Source: Cytobacillus gottheilii
GTDB lineage: Bacteria; Bacillota; Bacilli; Bacillales; Cytobacillaceae
Direction of reading: 5' to 3'
Assembly (NCBI RefSeq): GCF_001636345.1
Contig: NZ_KV440945.1
Location: forward strand, 1,270,975 to 1,334,974
Length of the DNA stretch: 64,000 nt
The first letter of the stretch is position 1. The number at the start of each line of letters is the position of its first letter. The position numbers and the translations under genes are program-made. Under the pieces are notes generated by a model. That model made no database searches, had not been told where the DNA came from, and worked only from the letters and a program-made list of their open reading frames with translations. Positions 47,506 to 57,499 of the stretch are shown here, in pieces.

Positions 47506-48210
47506 GTGAATGAAGTGAAGTGGCTGCTGATTATTACTGGTATTCTACTATTTCTCCTGCTCCTGATCATCTTTACAAGAGTAAAGGTGTATTTTCATTT
47601 GTATCATAATAAAGATCAAAATCATATGAAGCTTGAATTTAGGGCATGGTATGGATTAATTAAATATAAAATTGATATTCCGCTCGTTAAAATAGCAGAA
47701 GATTCACCAACTCTTGTTGTGAAAGAGAAAACGGCTGCAGGACCAAATGAGAATCAAACGAGCAAAGATACGAAGGAATATTCTGCCGATACATTGCTTG
47801 ATAGTCTGCATGATACAAAAGAAATATTACATCATGTTGTTTCGTTATATAAAATCATTCAATCTTTTCTCAAGAAAATCACGATTAAAACTTTATCCTG
47901 GCATACTCTGGTTGGTGTAGGAGATGCCGCCTTGACGGGCATGATCACCGGTGCATTTTGGAGTGTTAAAGGAAGTTTGCTTGGATTTATCAGCCATTAT
48001 TTTCGTCTGAAAGCAATACCGGATGTTACGATAACGCCTCAATTTCAATTTGCTGTATCACAAACCGCTTTAACATGTATGTTTCATTTTCGGATCGGGC
48101 ATGCTATGGTGGCAGGAATTAAACTGATTAAATATTGGAAAGGCGGAATGGCAGACTTTCGAACCAAGCCATTATCTGTCTTATCTGATGATAAAACCAA
48201 TACTGTTTAG
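47506..48210 (+). CDS. ytfI: YtfI, DUF2953 membrane protein
   Basis: 234 aa. N-terminal membrane helix (about 6-24), a linker rich in Lys/Asp/Glu, then a C-terminal half (about 115-210) with conserved TLVGVGDAALTGMITGAFWSV, which has a hydrophobic segment. Function unknown; it travels with the GerW-type gene ytfJ, 16 nt downstream. The start is ambiguous: GTG 47506 is only 2 nt from AAAGG, GTG 47515 is 11 nt away. Confidence 0.82.
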   Translation: MNEVKWLLIITGILLFLLLLIIFTRVKVYFHLYHNKDQNHMKLEFRAWYGLIKYKIDIPLVKIAEDSPTLVVKEKTAAGPNENQTSKDTKEYSADTLLDSLHDTKEILHHVVSLYKIIQSFLKKITIKTLSWHTLVGVGDAALTGMITGAFWSVKGSLLGFISHYFRLKAIPDVTITPQFQFAVSQTALTCMFHFRIGHAMVAGIKLIKYWKGGMADFRTKPLSVLSDDKTNTV

Positions 48211-48226
48211 TTAGGAGGCGCAGTAA

Positions 48227-48712
48227 ATGTCTGAACATCCAATTCAAGGCTTGATGACTACTGCAATGGAAAATCTTAAGGAAATGATTGATGTAAACAC
48301 CATCATTGGTGACCCGGTAGAAACACCGGATGGCAGTGTTATTTTAACTGTATCAAAAGTAGGTTTTGGTTTTGCAGCCGGCGGAAGTGAATTTAAGCTT
48401 GAAGATAAAAGCGGCGGCCAAGGAGAAACAAAAACGCATCCTTTTGGCGGCGGTAGCGGTGGCGGTGTTTCCATTACACCGATTGCTTTCCTAATCGTAA
48501 ATGCACATGAAGTGAAAATGGTTCACTTAGATGAAAGCACCCATCTATACGAGAAAATCATTGACCTGGCACCTCAAGCAGTTGAAAAAATTCAGCAAAT
48601 GTTTAATAAAAAGGATGCCCAGAATCAATCTGGCAATGGGCAGCAAAGCCAGAATCAAAGTCAAAACCAAAATCAAGCCTATAACGGTCCTAAAGAAGAT
48701 TTACAATTTTAG
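48227..48712 (+). CDS. ytfJ: YtfJ, GerW-family sporulation protein
   Basis: 161 aa. GerW domain (VNTIIGDPVETPDGSVILTVSKVGFGFAAGG) with a Gly-rich turn (FGGGSGGGVSITP), and a Gln/Asn/Ser-rich low-complexity tail (about 130-155). In B. subtilis ytfJ is forespore-expressed. RBS AGGAGG. Operon with ytfI. Confidence 0.92.
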   Translation: MSEHPIQGLMTTAMENLKEMIDVNTIIGDPVETPDGSVILTVSKVGFGFAAGGSEFKLEDKSGGQGETKTHPFGGGSGGGVSITPIAFLIVNAHEVKMVHLDESTHLYEKIIDLAPQAVEKIQQMFNKKDAQNQSGNGQQSQNQSQNQNQAYNGPKEDLQF

Positions 48713-48714
48713 TA

Positions 48715-48759
48715 TAAAAAAAAGAGTTAACTTCATGATCTTCGAAGTTAGCTTTTTTA
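48715..48759 (+). terminator. Terminator after ytfJ
   Basis: AAAGAGTTAACTTC / GAAGTTAGCTTT hairpin with T-run. Confidence 0.8.
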
Positions 48760-48868
48760 ATGGCTGGACGGCAAGTTTTTTATTGAATCAAGAATCTTTT
48801 TCTTTGCAAAACCACAGCCGAAAAGCTATGATTTACACTGTACATAACACAAAAGGGAGGATTTAATT

Positions 48869-49369
48869 ATGGCTTCTATTACATTTAAAGGCGGTCCTGT
48901 TACTCTGTTAGGACAAGAGGTTAAGGTTGGAGACAAAGCTCCTGAATTTACAGTGCTTGCCAATGATTTATCTCCTGTTACACTTGCAGATTCAAAAGGA
49001 CAGGTTAGATTAATTAGTGTAGTACCATCCATTGATACTGGAGTATGTGATGCACAAACACGCCGTTTCAACGAAGCAGCAGCAGAACTGGGCAATGTAA
49101 AAGTATTAACAGTTAGTGTTGATCTTCCATTTGCACAGAAGCGCTGGTGTGCAGCAGCAGGTATTGAGCAAGTACAAACGCTATCTGACCACCGTGACCT
49201 TTCTTTTGGGGAAGCGTATGGCGTAGCTATAAAAGAACTCCGTCTTTTAGCAAGAGCGGTATTTGTAGTTGATTCTAATGACGAAGTGACATATGTGGAA
49301 TACGTAAGCGAAGCAACAGATCACCCTGACTATGATGCTGCAATTGAAGCAGCAAAAGCAGCAAAATAA
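48869..49369 (+). CDS. tpx: Tpx, thiol peroxidase
   Basis: 166 aa atypical 2-Cys peroxiredoxin. Peroxidatic Cys60 in [15 protein letters not shown], resolving Cys94 in KRWCAAAG. Reduces hydroperoxides with thioredoxin in the cytoplasm. RBS GGGAGG. Monocistronic. Confidence 0.96.
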   Translation: MASITFKGGPVTLLGQEVKVGDKAPEFTVLANDLSPVTLADSKGQVRLISVVPSIDTGVCDAQTRRFNEAAAELGNVKVLTVSVDLPFAQKRWCAAAGIEQVQTLSDHRDLSFGEAYGVAIKELRLLARAVFVVDSNDEVTYVEYVSEATDHPDYDAAIEAAKAAK

Positions 49370-49385
49370 GCAAAATAAGATAGAC

Positions 49386-49411
49386 AGCCCCGTGCCTAGC
49401 GGGGCTTTTTA
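49386..49411 (+). terminator. Terminator after tpx
   Basis: AGCCCCG / CGGGGCT hairpin with T5. Confidence 0.85.
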
Positions 49412-49561
49412 CTGCTTTTGGCTAAACTGTTTCTCCTTTTGCAGGCTCGCCAATCGTATAATTTAATTAAAATGGTATAAATGATGGCAGGTTTCGTTCA
49501 AACTTGTGATAATATAGCTTCATCTAATAGATGATGATTTTATAGAACGGGGGAAAGAGGA

Positions 49562-50548
49562 TTGAATAACTTAGCACCGGTGGAGGAATTATTTACTGTT
49601 TTTAATGAAACAGCCACCATTATGCAAGAGGAATTTGATTGTACATATTTAGAAGCATTAGCTGAAACAGGGGAAAACTTGTTTCACGGAAGCATACTGC
49701 AAGAGGAACTTAGTGAGCTGAGTGTGAAAAGGCTCCGTAAAAGCTATGATTCCATTCAGCTTGATCGCTTCAGTTCCGAGGAAATAAGAAAATCGTTTCA
49801 GCTTGCTATCTTAAAAGGGATGAAGCAAAACATTCAGCAGAATCATCAAATGACACCAGATTCGATTGGGATGTTCATGGGCTATTTAGCTGATAAGTTT
49901 TTAAGCGGCAAAGAAATTCATCTGCTTGATCCAGCCGTGGGGACAGGGAACCTGTTGACAACTGTCATAAATCATATGCATAATCGTACAATTGAAGCAA
50001 CGGGTGTGGAGATTGATGACATCTTAATTAAGCTAGCTTATATTAATGCAAATCTGCAGGAGCATCCGATTCAATTTTTTAACCAAGATGCGTTAGAGCC
50101 TTTATTTACCGAACTTGCTGATGCTGTAATTTGTGATTTGCCGGTAGGCTACTATCCGAATGATGTAAGAGCTGCTGAATATAAGTTAAAAGCAGATGAA
50201 GGACATGCATATGCACATCACCTCTTTATTGAGCAAAGTGTGAATCATGTGAAAGAGGGCGGCTATTTATTTTTGCTCGTACCAAACGGCCTTTTCGAAA
50301 GTCAGCAGGCAGGAAAACTTCACGAGTATTTAAAAGAGAATGCCATCATACAAGGACTCTTTCAACTGCCGTTAACTCTATTTAAAAATGAACAAGCTGC
50401 AAAAAGCATCTTGATCCTGCAAAAGAAAGGTGAAAATGTAAAGCCGCCTAAAGAGGCATTACTAGTTAATCTGCCAAGCCTTTCAAAAGCTCAGGCAGTT
50501 GACCGGATCCTTACGCAAGTGAATGAATGGATTAAAGAAAATAAGTAG
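49562..50548 (+). CDS. ytxK: YtxK, class I SAM-dependent methyltransferase-like protein
   Basis: 328 aa. N-6 DNA-methylase-like fold: SAM motif LLDPAVGTGNLL (about 122-133), acidic VEIDD, and catalytic-loop CDLPVGYYP in place of NPPY. A helical N-terminal region (about 1-85). No target-recognition domain, so not an obvious restriction-modification enzyme. TTG start with GGGGGAAAGAGG upstream. Lies before ackA as in B. subtilis. Confidence 0.88.
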   Translation: MNNLAPVEELFTVFNETATIMQEEFDCTYLEALAETGENLFHGSILQEELSELSVKRLRKSYDSIQLDRFSSEEIRKSFQLAILKGMKQNIQQNHQMTPDSIGMFMGYLADKFLSGKEIHLLDPAVGTGNLLTTVINHMHNRTIEATGVEIDDILIKLAYINANLQEHPIQFFNQDALEPLFTELADAVICDLPVGYYPNDVRAAEYKLKADEGHAYAHHLFIEQSVNHVKEGGYLFLLVPNGLFESQQAGKLHEYLKENAIIQGLFQLPLTLFKNEQAAKSILILQKKGENVKPPKEALLVNLPSLSKAQAVDRILTQVNEWIKENK

Positions 50549-50551
50549 GAT

Positions 50552-50578
50552 AAAAGCCGGCATTGCCGGCTTTTTTTT
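50552..50578 (+). terminator. Terminator after ytxK
   Basis: AAAAGCCGGCA-TT-GCCGGCTTTT with T8. Confidence 0.88.
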
Positions 50579-50652
50579 CTAGTGTTTATATAGTGTTAAC
50601 TCCTTATAAGGACTAATCATTAACGAGAATATTCTGTAGTTAAAATGAAACT

Positions 50653-50674
50653 AAATTTCTGATAATTATCAGAA
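50653..50674 (+). promoter_or_regulatory. CodY-like box(es) upstream of ackA
   Basis: AAATTTCTGATAATT (50653-50667) matches the CodY consensus AATTTTCWGAAAATT at 13 of 15 positions, and overlaps an 18-bp perfect palindrome, TTCTGATAATTATCAGAA (50657-50674). CodY activates ackA in B. subtilis. Confidence 0.6.
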
Positions 50675-50691
50675 TAAAATTACTTTTATAA

Positions 50692-50705
50692 TGTAAACGA
50701 TAACA
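50692..50705 (+). promoter_or_regulatory. cre site upstream of ackA
   Basis: TGTAAACGATAACA fits the cre consensus at every position. Its place about 120 bp before the ATG suits CcpA activation of acetate overflow, as known for B. subtilis ackA. Confidence 0.85.
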
Positions 50706-50827
50706 ATTTGTACTTGCCTTGAAAAAAACGGAAAGCAATGATTAAATGAGAAATTGAGAGATATAAATGATCAGCGTTGAGCAGACTATATTTGTATGTA
50801 AACGCAGTTTATAAAGGAGCGGACAAA

Positions 50828-52015
50828 ATGGCAAAAATTATTGCAATTAATGCCGGCAGTTCATCATTGAAATTTCAATTGTTTGAAATGCCTACTGAAG
50901 AAGTAATTACAAAAGGTCTAATTGAGAGAATTGGCTTAGATAATGCAGTGTTTAATATTACAGTGAATGGTGAAAAAGTGAAAGAGGTTACAGATATTCC
51001 TGATCATGCAGTAGCTGTAAAAATCCTTCTTGATAAATTAACTTCACTTGGAATCATTCAATCATTAGACGAAATTGAAGGAATTGGCCACCGCGTCGTT
51101 CATGGCGGAGAAGAATTTCCAGATTCAGCATTAATTACTGAAGAAGTTCTTGCTAAAATTAGCGATCTTTCAGAGCTTGCACCTTTACATAATCCTGCAA
51201 ATATTACAGGAATTAAAGCGTTCCAGCAAGTTCTTCCAAATGTACCGGCTGTAGCTGTTTTTGATACAGCATTCCACCAGACAATGCCTGAAGCTTCATT
51301 TTTATACAGCTTGCCATATGATTACTACACAGAGTATGGAATCCGTAAATATGGTTTCCACGGTACTTCACATAAATATGTATCAGAACGTGCTGCAGAA
51401 ATGCTTGGCCGTCCGATTGAACAGCTTCGCCTTATTTCCTGCCACCTAGGAAATGGTGCAAGTATTGCAGCTATTGAAGGCGGAAAATCAATCGATACAT
51501 CAATGGGCTTTACACCTCTTGCAGGGGTGACAATGGGAACAAGATCCGGTAACATCGATCCTGCGTTAATTCCATTCATCATGGAAAAAACAGAAAAAAC
51601 AGCTGAAGAAGTACTTGATGTTTTAAATAAAAAGAGTGGTATGCTTGGCGTTTCCGGCTTCTCAAGCGACCTTCGTGATATTGAAGTTCAAGCTAATGAA
51701 GGCAATGAAAGAGCTGAGCTAGCTCTACAAGTATTTGCAGACAGAATTCATAAATATATCGGTTCATATGCTGCAAGAATGTATGGTGTAGATGCTATTA
51801 TTTTCACAGCTGGTATTGGTGAAAACAGTGACGTTATCCGTGAAAAAGTTCTTCAGGGACTTGAATTCATGGGTGTATACTTCGACCCTGCACTTAACCA
51901 AGTACGAGGCAAGGAAGCATTCATCAGCTATCCGCATTCACCTGTAAAAGTTATGGTCATCCCTACGGATGAGGAAGTAATGATTGCACGTGACGTTGTA
52001 AGATTAGCGAAGTAA
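50828..52015 (+). CDS. ackA: AckA, acetate kinase
   Basis: 395 aa. Acetyl-phosphate plus ADP to acetate plus ATP. Motifs [29 protein letters not shown] (catalytic His region), [10 protein letters not shown] and [16 protein letters not shown] precedes the ATG at 50828; the longer frame (50777) has no RBS. Confidence 0.97.
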   Translation: MAKIIAINAGSSSLKFQLFEMPTEEVITKGLIERIGLDNAVFNITVNGEKVKEVTDIPDHAVAVKILLDKLTSLGIIQSLDEIEGIGHRVVHGGEEFPDSALITEEVLAKISDLSELAPLHNPANITGIKAFQQVLPNVPAVAVFDTAFHQTMPEASFLYSLPYDYYTEYGIRKYGFHGTSHKYVSERAAEMLGRPIEQLRLISCHLGNGASIAAIEGGKSIDTSMGFTPLAGVTMGTRSGNIDPALIPFIMEKTEKTAEEVLDVLNKKSGMLGVSGFSSDLRDIEVQANEGNERAELALQVFADRIHKYIGSYAARMYGVDAIIFTAGIGENSDVIREKVLQGLEFMGVYFDPALNQVRGKEAFISYPHSPVKVMVIPTDEEVMIARDVVRLAK

Positions 52016-52029
52016 TTCTTTATGTATTA

Positions 52030-52077
52030 GGGGAATCCGCCAGACGATCATTGACTGGACGGGGTTCCCTTTTTTTT
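52030..52077 (+). terminator. Terminator after ackA
   Basis: GGGGAATCCGCCAG / CTGGACGGGGTTCCC hairpin with T8. Confidence 0.88.
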
Positions 52078-52186
52078 GTGCGTCTGCTGCAATCGCTCTC
52101 TTCTCCTTTTACAGGAGAGGAATTCTGCTATCATGCTATGCTATACTGGGGGTATTAGAAGAAAAATGGTTTCGGAGGGATGAATC

Positions 52187-53023
52187 ATGTCATTGACAGC
52201 CAGTGAGCAGAGGGTACTAAATTCAATTCTTGAATGGGAAGAGAAATTGTATAGCTACGAACCAAATGATTTTATGCTTACATATGATAAGTATTTGGAA
52301 CGTTCATTCTCTATGCTTCCTGAAGAAATACAGCAGCAGTTTTTTGCCTCTTTAGATAATTGGCTATTTCATTTACATGCATTGATTCAAGGATCACAGC
52401 TGCAGCTGGATGCAAAGGAACGCATCTTAAGCGCAGGCAGAATTTATAATCCTAATATTGAAAAGGTAGAAGATTTACGTTTATTGACCATCGACCAGCT
52501 TCAATACATAGCTCAGCAGCAAATTTCAAGGCATCGGATCTATTCACTTGCACAAGGCGGTCTTACTGGTACAGGAAGTGCGATCATGCTTGGCACGGAT
52601 CTGCCGGCCATGGCTGTCATTAATTTAAGAGCCGTGCAATTAATTGCAATGACATATGGTTTTGAAGTAAATACACCATATGAAATGATGAACTCACTTA
52701 AAGTTTTTCATTCCGCATTACTTCCAGCACGTCTGCAGCCCGCTATATGGGAAGAGTTAAAGGCAGATTTGAATAGTGATGAAGAAGAACGTTATTTTTA
52801 CGAAGGAAAAGAAGATTTAACAGATGTTTCTTGGATGAACCAGCCAATTCAGCAGGTTTTGAAAGGGCTGTTAATCCTGCTTCTCAGAAAAAAATCAATC
52901 CAGGGCATTCCTTTTGCCAGCATGGCAATTGGCGCAGGTGCGAACTATGTATTAACAGCAAAAGTCACAGACTTTGCACATAAATACTATCAGCTTAAAT
53001 ACCTAAACGGAAAAGGTGAATGA
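52187..53023 (+). CDS. EcsC-family protein
   Basis: 278 aa. EcsC-type core: GGLTGTGSAIMLGTDLPAMAVINLRAVQLIA (about 125-155) followed by SLKVFHSALLP and FASMAIGAGANYVLTAKVTDFAH near the end. Amphipathic helices suggest membrane association. The founding EcsC is encoded with an ABC exporter; this paralogue stands alone, 2 nt before moaB, so the two are likely co-translated. Function unknown. RBS CGGAGGGATG. Confidence 0.86.
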   Translation: MSLTASEQRVLNSILEWEEKLYSYEPNDFMLTYDKYLERSFSMLPEEIQQQFFASLDNWLFHLHALIQGSQLQLDAKERILSAGRIYNPNIEKVEDLRLLTIDQLQYIAQQQISRHRIYSLAQGGLTGTGSAIMLGTDLPAMAVINLRAVQLIAMTYGFEVNTPYEMMNSLKVFHSALLPARLQPAIWEELKADLNSDEEERYFYEGKEDLTDVSWMNQPIQQVLKGLLILLLRKKSIQGIPFASMAIGAGANYVLTAKVTDFAHKYYQLKYLNGKGE

Positions 53024-53025
53024 GG

Positions 53026-53538
53026 ATGAGCCAGCTCGAGCATAAAATGGAAGCACCCAAAATAGTAAAATGTAAGATCATTACGGTTAGTGATACACGT
53101 ACAAAGGAAACAGATAAGAGCGGACAGCTTATGAATGATCTCCTTAAAGATAACGGCCATCTAATTGTTGACTATGTCATTGTCAAAGATGATGCTGCTT
53201 CTATTGCAGATGAAGTAAAAAAAGGGTGTAATTCCCCTGATATTGATGTGATCTTAACAAATGGGGGAACAGGAATCGCCAAAAGAGATGTAACAATCGA
53301 GGCCATCTCTGCACTTTATGAAAAAGAAATAACTGGTTTTGGCGAGCTTTTTCGTCTGCTCAGCTATCAAGAAGATATCGGATCGGCTGCCATTCTTTCA
53401 CGTGCCTCTGCAGGAGTACTTCAAAACAAAGCCATATTTTCTACACCAGGCTCAACTGGCGCCGTGAAATTGGCCATGAACAAACTCATTTTGCCTGAAT
53501 TAGGTCATGTAGTGCGTGAATTGAAAAAAGATTTATAA
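53026..53538 (+). CDS. moaB: MoaB, molybdenum cofactor biosynthesis protein
   Basis: 170 aa MogA/MoaB fold. Molybdopterin-binding motifs ITVSDTRTKETDKSG and LTNGGTGIAKRDVT, and FSTPGSTGAVKLA. Adenylates molybdopterin or has a related role. An ATG at 53020 overlaps the ecsC-like stop, but AAGGTG spacing (7 nt) favours the ATG at 53026. Confidence 0.92.
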   Translation: MSQLEHKMEAPKIVKCKIITVSDTRTKETDKSGQLMNDLLKDNGHLIVDYVIVKDDAASIADEVKKGCNSPDIDVILTNGGTGIAKRDVTIEAISALYEKEITGFGELFRLLSYQEDIGSAAILSRASAGVLQNKAIFSTPGSTGAVKLAMNKLILPELGHVVRELKKDL

Positions 53539-53649
53539 AGAAAAGACCGGATAAGCGGAGCTTTTAGCTTAAAAGCAAAATAGAGCTTACTACGAGTTAA
53601 TAAGAGGATCGGACATAGTATTCAAGCGAGTAATAGAATCGAGTGAGGC

Positions 53650-53777
53650 TGGACATAAGTATTTAACACAACACAGAACCGAATGATTTGGAAGTGAAAC
53701 TTTCCAATCATTTGGTTTTTTATTTGTTTAAGATTTAATATTTCTAAACATGAGTGAAATGGAGCGGAGGACCCCAC
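53650..53777 (+). repeat. Dispersed hairpin element, copy C (behind moaB)
   Basis: AACCGAATGATTTGGAA / TTCCAATCATTTGGTT hairpin with T6, then TTTCTAAACATGAGTGAAAT and GGAGCGG. Upstream it also shares ATTTAACAC..ACA.AGAACCG with copy A. The preceding stretch 53539-53649 has no gene. Confidence 0.75.
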
Positions 53778-53911
53778 TCGATTCCTGCGTTGACAGCTTT
53801 ATTATTTGTATATTTTATTATGATCTTTTTATTTTTGTCCCGTTCTATTTTAAATGTCCCAGTATTTCATTTGAGGATATTTCGGTGAGTATACAAATAC
53901 AGAATATTTAA

Positions 53912-53996
53912 TTTTTATTCAATCGAGTGAATATGTATTGATTTTTATATAAAAGATTGATAAAGTAATAGCATAATAAATGAATAAAAATATATA
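53912..53996 (+). promoter_or_regulatory. Candidate ArgR boxes of argGH
   Basis: AATGAATAAAAATATATA (53979-53996) closely resembles the Bacillus ARG box (CATGAATAAAAATKCAAK). TTTTTATTCAAT on the plus strand at 53912-53923 is an inverted ATTGAATAAAAA match. ArgR repression by arginine is expected. The sigma-A elements in this AT-rich stretch are not clear to me. Confidence 0.6.
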
Positions 53997-54039
53997 AAAC
54001 TGTATATTTATACGTATAAATTGAAAGGGGATTTAAACA

Positions 54040-55248
54040 ATGACAAATCCAAAAATAGTTCTTGCCTATTCAGGCGGATTAGATACTTCAGTTGCAATTA
54101 AATGGCTCGGAGACCAAGGTTATTCAGTAGTTGCCTGCTGCTTGGATGTGGGTGAAGGAAAAGATCTAGACTTTATTAAGGAGAAAGCACTTAAGGTTGG
54201 TGCTGTTTCTTCATATGTAATTGATGCAAAAGAAGAATTTGCAAATGAGTTTGCTTTAGTGGCACTTAAAGCCCATGCACTTTATGAAAATAAGTATCCG
54301 CTTGTATCGGCCCTTTCAAGACCTTTAATAGCTAAAAAGCTGGTAGAGGTTGCAGAAAAAGAAGGGGCAGTAGCGGTTGCGCATGGATGTACAGGAAAAG
54401 GAAATGATCAGGTTCGCTTTGAAGTAGCTATTCAAGCATTAAATCCTGAACTGAAAGTACTTGCGCCAGTTCGTGAATGGAAATGGTCGCGCGAAGAAGA
54501 AATTGAGTATGCAAAACAAAAAAATATTCCAATTCCGATTAATCTGGATTCTCCTTATTCCATTGATCAAAATTTATGGGGCAGAAGCAATGAGTGCGGA
54601 ATTTTAGAAGATCCTTGGGCAGCTCCTCCTGAAGATGCATATGAACTGACATCCAGTTTGGAACATGCTCCAGATCAAGCAGATATAGTTGAAATCGGTT
54701 TTGAAAAAGGTGTGCCTGTTAGCCTAAACGGTAAAAAATATTCACTTTCTGAGCTGATCTTAGAATTGAATTTCTTAGCTGGAAAACATGGTGTTGGCCG
54801 TATTGATCATGTTGAAAATCGTCTTGTGGGCATTAAATCTCGTGAAGTTTATGAGTGTCCTGGTGCTATGACGCTAATTAAAGCTCATAAAGAGCTTGAA
54901 GATTTAACACTCGTAAAAGAGGTTGCTCATTTTAAACCTGTCATTGAAAAGAAAATTGCTGAATTAATTTATGAAGGATTGTGGTTTTCACAGCTAAAGG
55001 ATGCACTGCTTGCATTTCTTGAGGAAACACAAACATATGTTACTGGAACGGTAAGAGTAAAGCTCTTTAAAGGCCATGCCATTATTGAAGGCAGAAAGTC
55101 ACCGTATTCTTTATACGATGAGAAGCTTGCAACCTATACATCTGATGATGAATTTGACCACAATGCAGCTGTTGGTTTCATTCAGCTTTGGGGACTTCCA
55201 ACAAAAGTACAGAGCATTGTTCAAAAAGAGAAGAAGGTGACAGTGTGA
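54040..55248 (+). CDS. argG: ArgG, argininosuccinate synthase
   Basis: 402 aa. Joins citrulline and aspartate using ATP. Pyrophosphatase-type P-loop [12 protein letters not shown] (residues about 8-19), [15 protein letters not shown], and [27 protein letters not shown]. Its last codons overlap argH (GTGTGA), so argGH is one operon. Confidence 0.97.
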   Translation: MTNPKIVLAYSGGLDTSVAIKWLGDQGYSVVACCLDVGEGKDLDFIKEKALKVGAVSSYVIDAKEEFANEFALVALKAHALYENKYPLVSALSRPLIAKKLVEVAEKEGAVAVAHGCTGKGNDQVRFEVAIQALNPELKVLAPVREWKWSREEEIEYAKQKNIPIPINLDSPYSIDQNLWGRSNECGILEDPWAAPPEDAYELTSSLEHAPDQADIVEIGFEKGVPVSLNGKKYSLSELILELNFLAGKHGVGRIDHVENRLVGIKSREVYECPGAMTLIKAHKELEDLTLVKEVAHFKPVIEKKIAELIYEGLWFSQLKDALLAFLEETQTYVTGTVRVKLFKGHAIIEGRKSPYSLYDEKLATYTSDDEFDHNAAVGFIQLWGLPTKVQSIVQKEKKVTV

Positions 55249-56642
55249 AAAAGCTTTGGGGAGGCAGATTTACTAAATCTGCTGAAGAATGGGTAGATGA
55301 GTTTGGTGCATCCATATCATTTGATCAGGAACTGGTGCAGGAGGATCTTGAAGGCAGTATAGCGCATGTTACTATGCTTGCCTCCACTGGCATTATCTCA
55401 GAAGATGAAGCTGCTAAAATTAAGGATGGACTAAACGTGCTTAAACAAAAGGCAGAGCAGGGAGAATTGCAATATTCTGTGAAGCTGGAGGATATCCATT
55501 TAAACCTCGAAAGCATGCTGACAGACATCGTTGGTCCTGTAGGCGGAAAGCTTCATACAGCAAGAAGCCGTAATGATCAGGTTGCTACAGATATGCACTT
55601 ATACTTGCGCAGTGAAGTTGGGCAAATCATTCAATTCGTTGAAGAGCTGCAAAAGGCACTGTTAGAAAAGGCTGAAGAACATGTTGAAACATTGATGCCT
55701 GGCTATACGCATCTTCAAAGAGCACAGCCTATATCTTTCGGGCACCATTTAATGGCTTATTTTTGGATGCTGCAGCGTGATAAAGAACGCTTAATCGAGA
55801 GCTTAAAGCGCATAAATATATCTCCGCTTGGAGCTGGTGCGCTTGCAGGAACAACATTTCCGATCGACCGCCTGCAAACAGCAGATTTACTCGGATTTGA
55901 TGGGATTTACGAAAATAGTCTTGATGCGGTAAGTGACCGTGATTTTATTCTCGAATTCTTATCAAATAGTTCAATCTTAATGATGCACTTGTCCCGCTTA
56001 AGTGAAGAATTTATTCTTTGGTCTTCACAGGAGTTTCAATTCATTGAACTTGACGATAGCTTTGCAACAGGAAGCAGCATAATGCCTCAGAAGAAAAATC
56101 CTGATATGGCGGAATTAATTCGCGGGAAAACAGGTCGTGTCTATGGTAATTTAGTTGGTTTGCTCACAGTTTTAAAGGGCTTGCCGCTGGCATACAACAA
56201 AGATATGCAGGAAGATAAAGAAGGCATGTTTGATACAGTTAAAACGGTAGCAGGTTCATTAAAAATCTTTGCTGGAATGGTAAGTACAATGAAGGTGAAG
56301 AAGCAGCAAATGGAAAAGGCGACGAAAACAGACTTTTCAAATGCTACGGAACTTGCTGATTATCTTTCTGATAAAGGAATTCCTTTCAGGGAAGCACATG
56401 AAATAGTAGGTAAATTAGTTCTGTTATGTGTTGAGAAAGGCTGTTATCTTGGAGATCTTCCACTTGAAGAGTATAAAAATGCTCATCCTCAATTTAACGA
56501 AGATATTTATGAGGTGCTTGACCCTGCTAATGCGGTTCAAAGACGGAACAGCGCAGGAGGAACAGGCTTTAAACAAGTAGAGGCAGCCATAGAAAAAGCA
56601 AAAACAATATTAAAACATAAAGAAGAGCACGCTGTTTTATAA
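55245..56642 (+). CDS. argH: ArgH, argininosuccinate lyase
   Basis: 465 aa, fumarase/aspartase superfamily. Signature [24 protein letters not shown] and YTHLQRAQP. Cleaves argininosuccinate to arginine and fumarate. GTG start at 55245 overlapping the argG stop, with AGAAGGTGA upstream; an in-frame ATG 57 nt earlier lies inside argG and is not used. Confidence 0.97.
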   Translation: MKKLWGGRFTKSAEEWVDEFGASISFDQELVQEDLEGSIAHVTMLASTGIISEDEAAKIKDGLNVLKQKAEQGELQYSVKLEDIHLNLESMLTDIVGPVGGKLHTARSRNDQVATDMHLYLRSEVGQIIQFVEELQKALLEKAEEHVETLMPGYTHLQRAQPISFGHHLMAYFWMLQRDKERLIESLKRINISPLGAGALAGTTFPIDRLQTADLLGFDGIYENSLDAVSDRDFILEFLSNSSILMMHLSRLSEEFILWSSQEFQFIELDDSFATGSSIMPQKKNPDMAELIRGKTGRVYGNLVGLLTVLKGLPLAYNKDMQEDKEGMFDTVKTVAGSLKIFAGMVSTMKVKKQQMEKATKTDFSNATELADYLSDKGIPFREAHEIVGKLVLLCVEKGCYLGDLPLEEYKNAHPQFNEDIYEVLDPANAVQRRNSAGGTGFKQVEAAIEKAKTILKHKEEHAVL

Positions 56643-56654
56643 CAGCGTGCTCTT
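56623..56654 (+). terminator. Hairpin over the argH stop codon
   Basis: AAGAGCACGCTGTT / AACAGCGTGCTCTT around the TAA stop. Strong stem but poor T-run (TTGTC), so termination may be partial. Confidence 0.55.
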
Positions 56655-56690
56655 GTCATGAAGCGGCAAGTGCTTCGTTTCATTAACAAT

Positions 56691-57143
56691 TTATTCAGCT
56701 TCTTTTTTTGTCCGAACAACTAAAACATCACATTCCGCATAACGAGCTATATGCTCAGAAACGCTGCCAATAAGGAATCGTTCAACTGCATTCATTCCTG
56801 TTGCTCCACAGATAATTAAGTCGACATTATGATTTTTAGCCATCTCTTTTGGCACCTTAACTTTAGGTGAGCCAAAATCAATTTCATAAGTAACTTCTTT
56901 GACACCTGCTTCTAATGCAGCCTTTCTGTATTTTTCCATTAGTTCTTCTGCGTATTCATTCGCACGGTCTGCAACGCCGCGGTCGTAGGCTTCAACATTA
57001 GCATATGTGCGTGTATCAACAATATGGGCTACGATGATCTTTGCATTATTCCTCTTTGCTATTTCTATTGCTTTTCTAAAAGCCCAATCTGCTTCAGGCG
57101 AACCATCTACAGCAACTAGTATATTTTCATAATTCATAGTCAT
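56691..57143 (-). CDS. Universal stress protein (UspA family)
   Basis: 150 aa. ATP-binding USP fold: ILVAVDGSPEADWAF at the start and the nucleotide motif GATGMNAVERFLIGSVSEHI near the end (G-x2-G-x9-G-S). Likely dimeric and ATP-binding; role in stress survival is by family. AAAGGAGGAG lies 8-9 nt upstream of the first ATG. Convergent with argH. Confidence 0.92.
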   Translation of the reverse strand: MTMNYENILVAVDGSPEADWAFRKAIEIAKRNNAKIIVAHIVDTRTYANVEAYDRGVADRANEYAEELMEKYRKAALEAGVKEVTYEIDFGSPKVKVPKEMAKNHNVDLIICGATGMNAVERFLIGSVSEHIARYAECDVLVVRTKKEAE

Positions 57144-57245
57144 AAAATTTCTCCTCCTTTGCCTAATTTATACATACCCAAAACTTGTATAACTCTAACA
57201 AAAAATCGAACAATATATGGAGAACTTAAAAAAGGAGCGATACAA

Positions 57246-57401
57246 ATGAAAAAACAGGATGCAAATAATCAATCTTATTACGAGATGGATGAAAAAGGTA
57301 CAAACGAAGTTAGTGAGCAAATTACAAACGCTTATAATAGCGGTGTAATTGACTATTCAGAAGAACAAATTCAAAAACATAATAAGAAAAAACGTCACTA
57401 A
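57246..57401 (+). CDS. Small hydrophilic protein, divergent from the stress protein
   Basis: 51 aa, ATG 57246 with AAAAGGAG upstream. Sequence MKKQDANNQSYYEMDEKGTN...SGVIDYSEEQIQKHNKKKRH is charged and Asn/Gln-rich, with no membrane segment. B. subtilis has a short gene (ytzD-like) around this place, but I cannot confirm orthology. Ends at a strong shared terminator. Confidence 0.72.
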   Translation: MKKQDANNQSYYEMDEKGTNEVSEQITNAYNSGVIDYSEEQIQKHNKKKRH

Positions 57402-57438
57402 AAAGTTTCTCCAGCTAATAGAGGGAGTATGTCAATGC

Positions 57439-57474
57439 AAAAAAGCCGTCATTCTTAAAATGATGGCTTTTTTT
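57439..57474. terminator. Bidirectional terminator
   Basis: AAAAGCCGTCATT / AATGATGGCTTTT with A- and T-runs, between the small gene and the convergent peptidase. Confidence 0.85.
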
Positions 57475-57499
57475 GCAGAATGCTATTATATTCTGGATA

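Noticed and set aside
49562..50548. Restriction-modification methylase
   Set aside because: The catalytic motif is CDLPVGYYP rather than NPPY, there is no specificity domain or nuclease, and gene order identifies the housekeeping ytxK.
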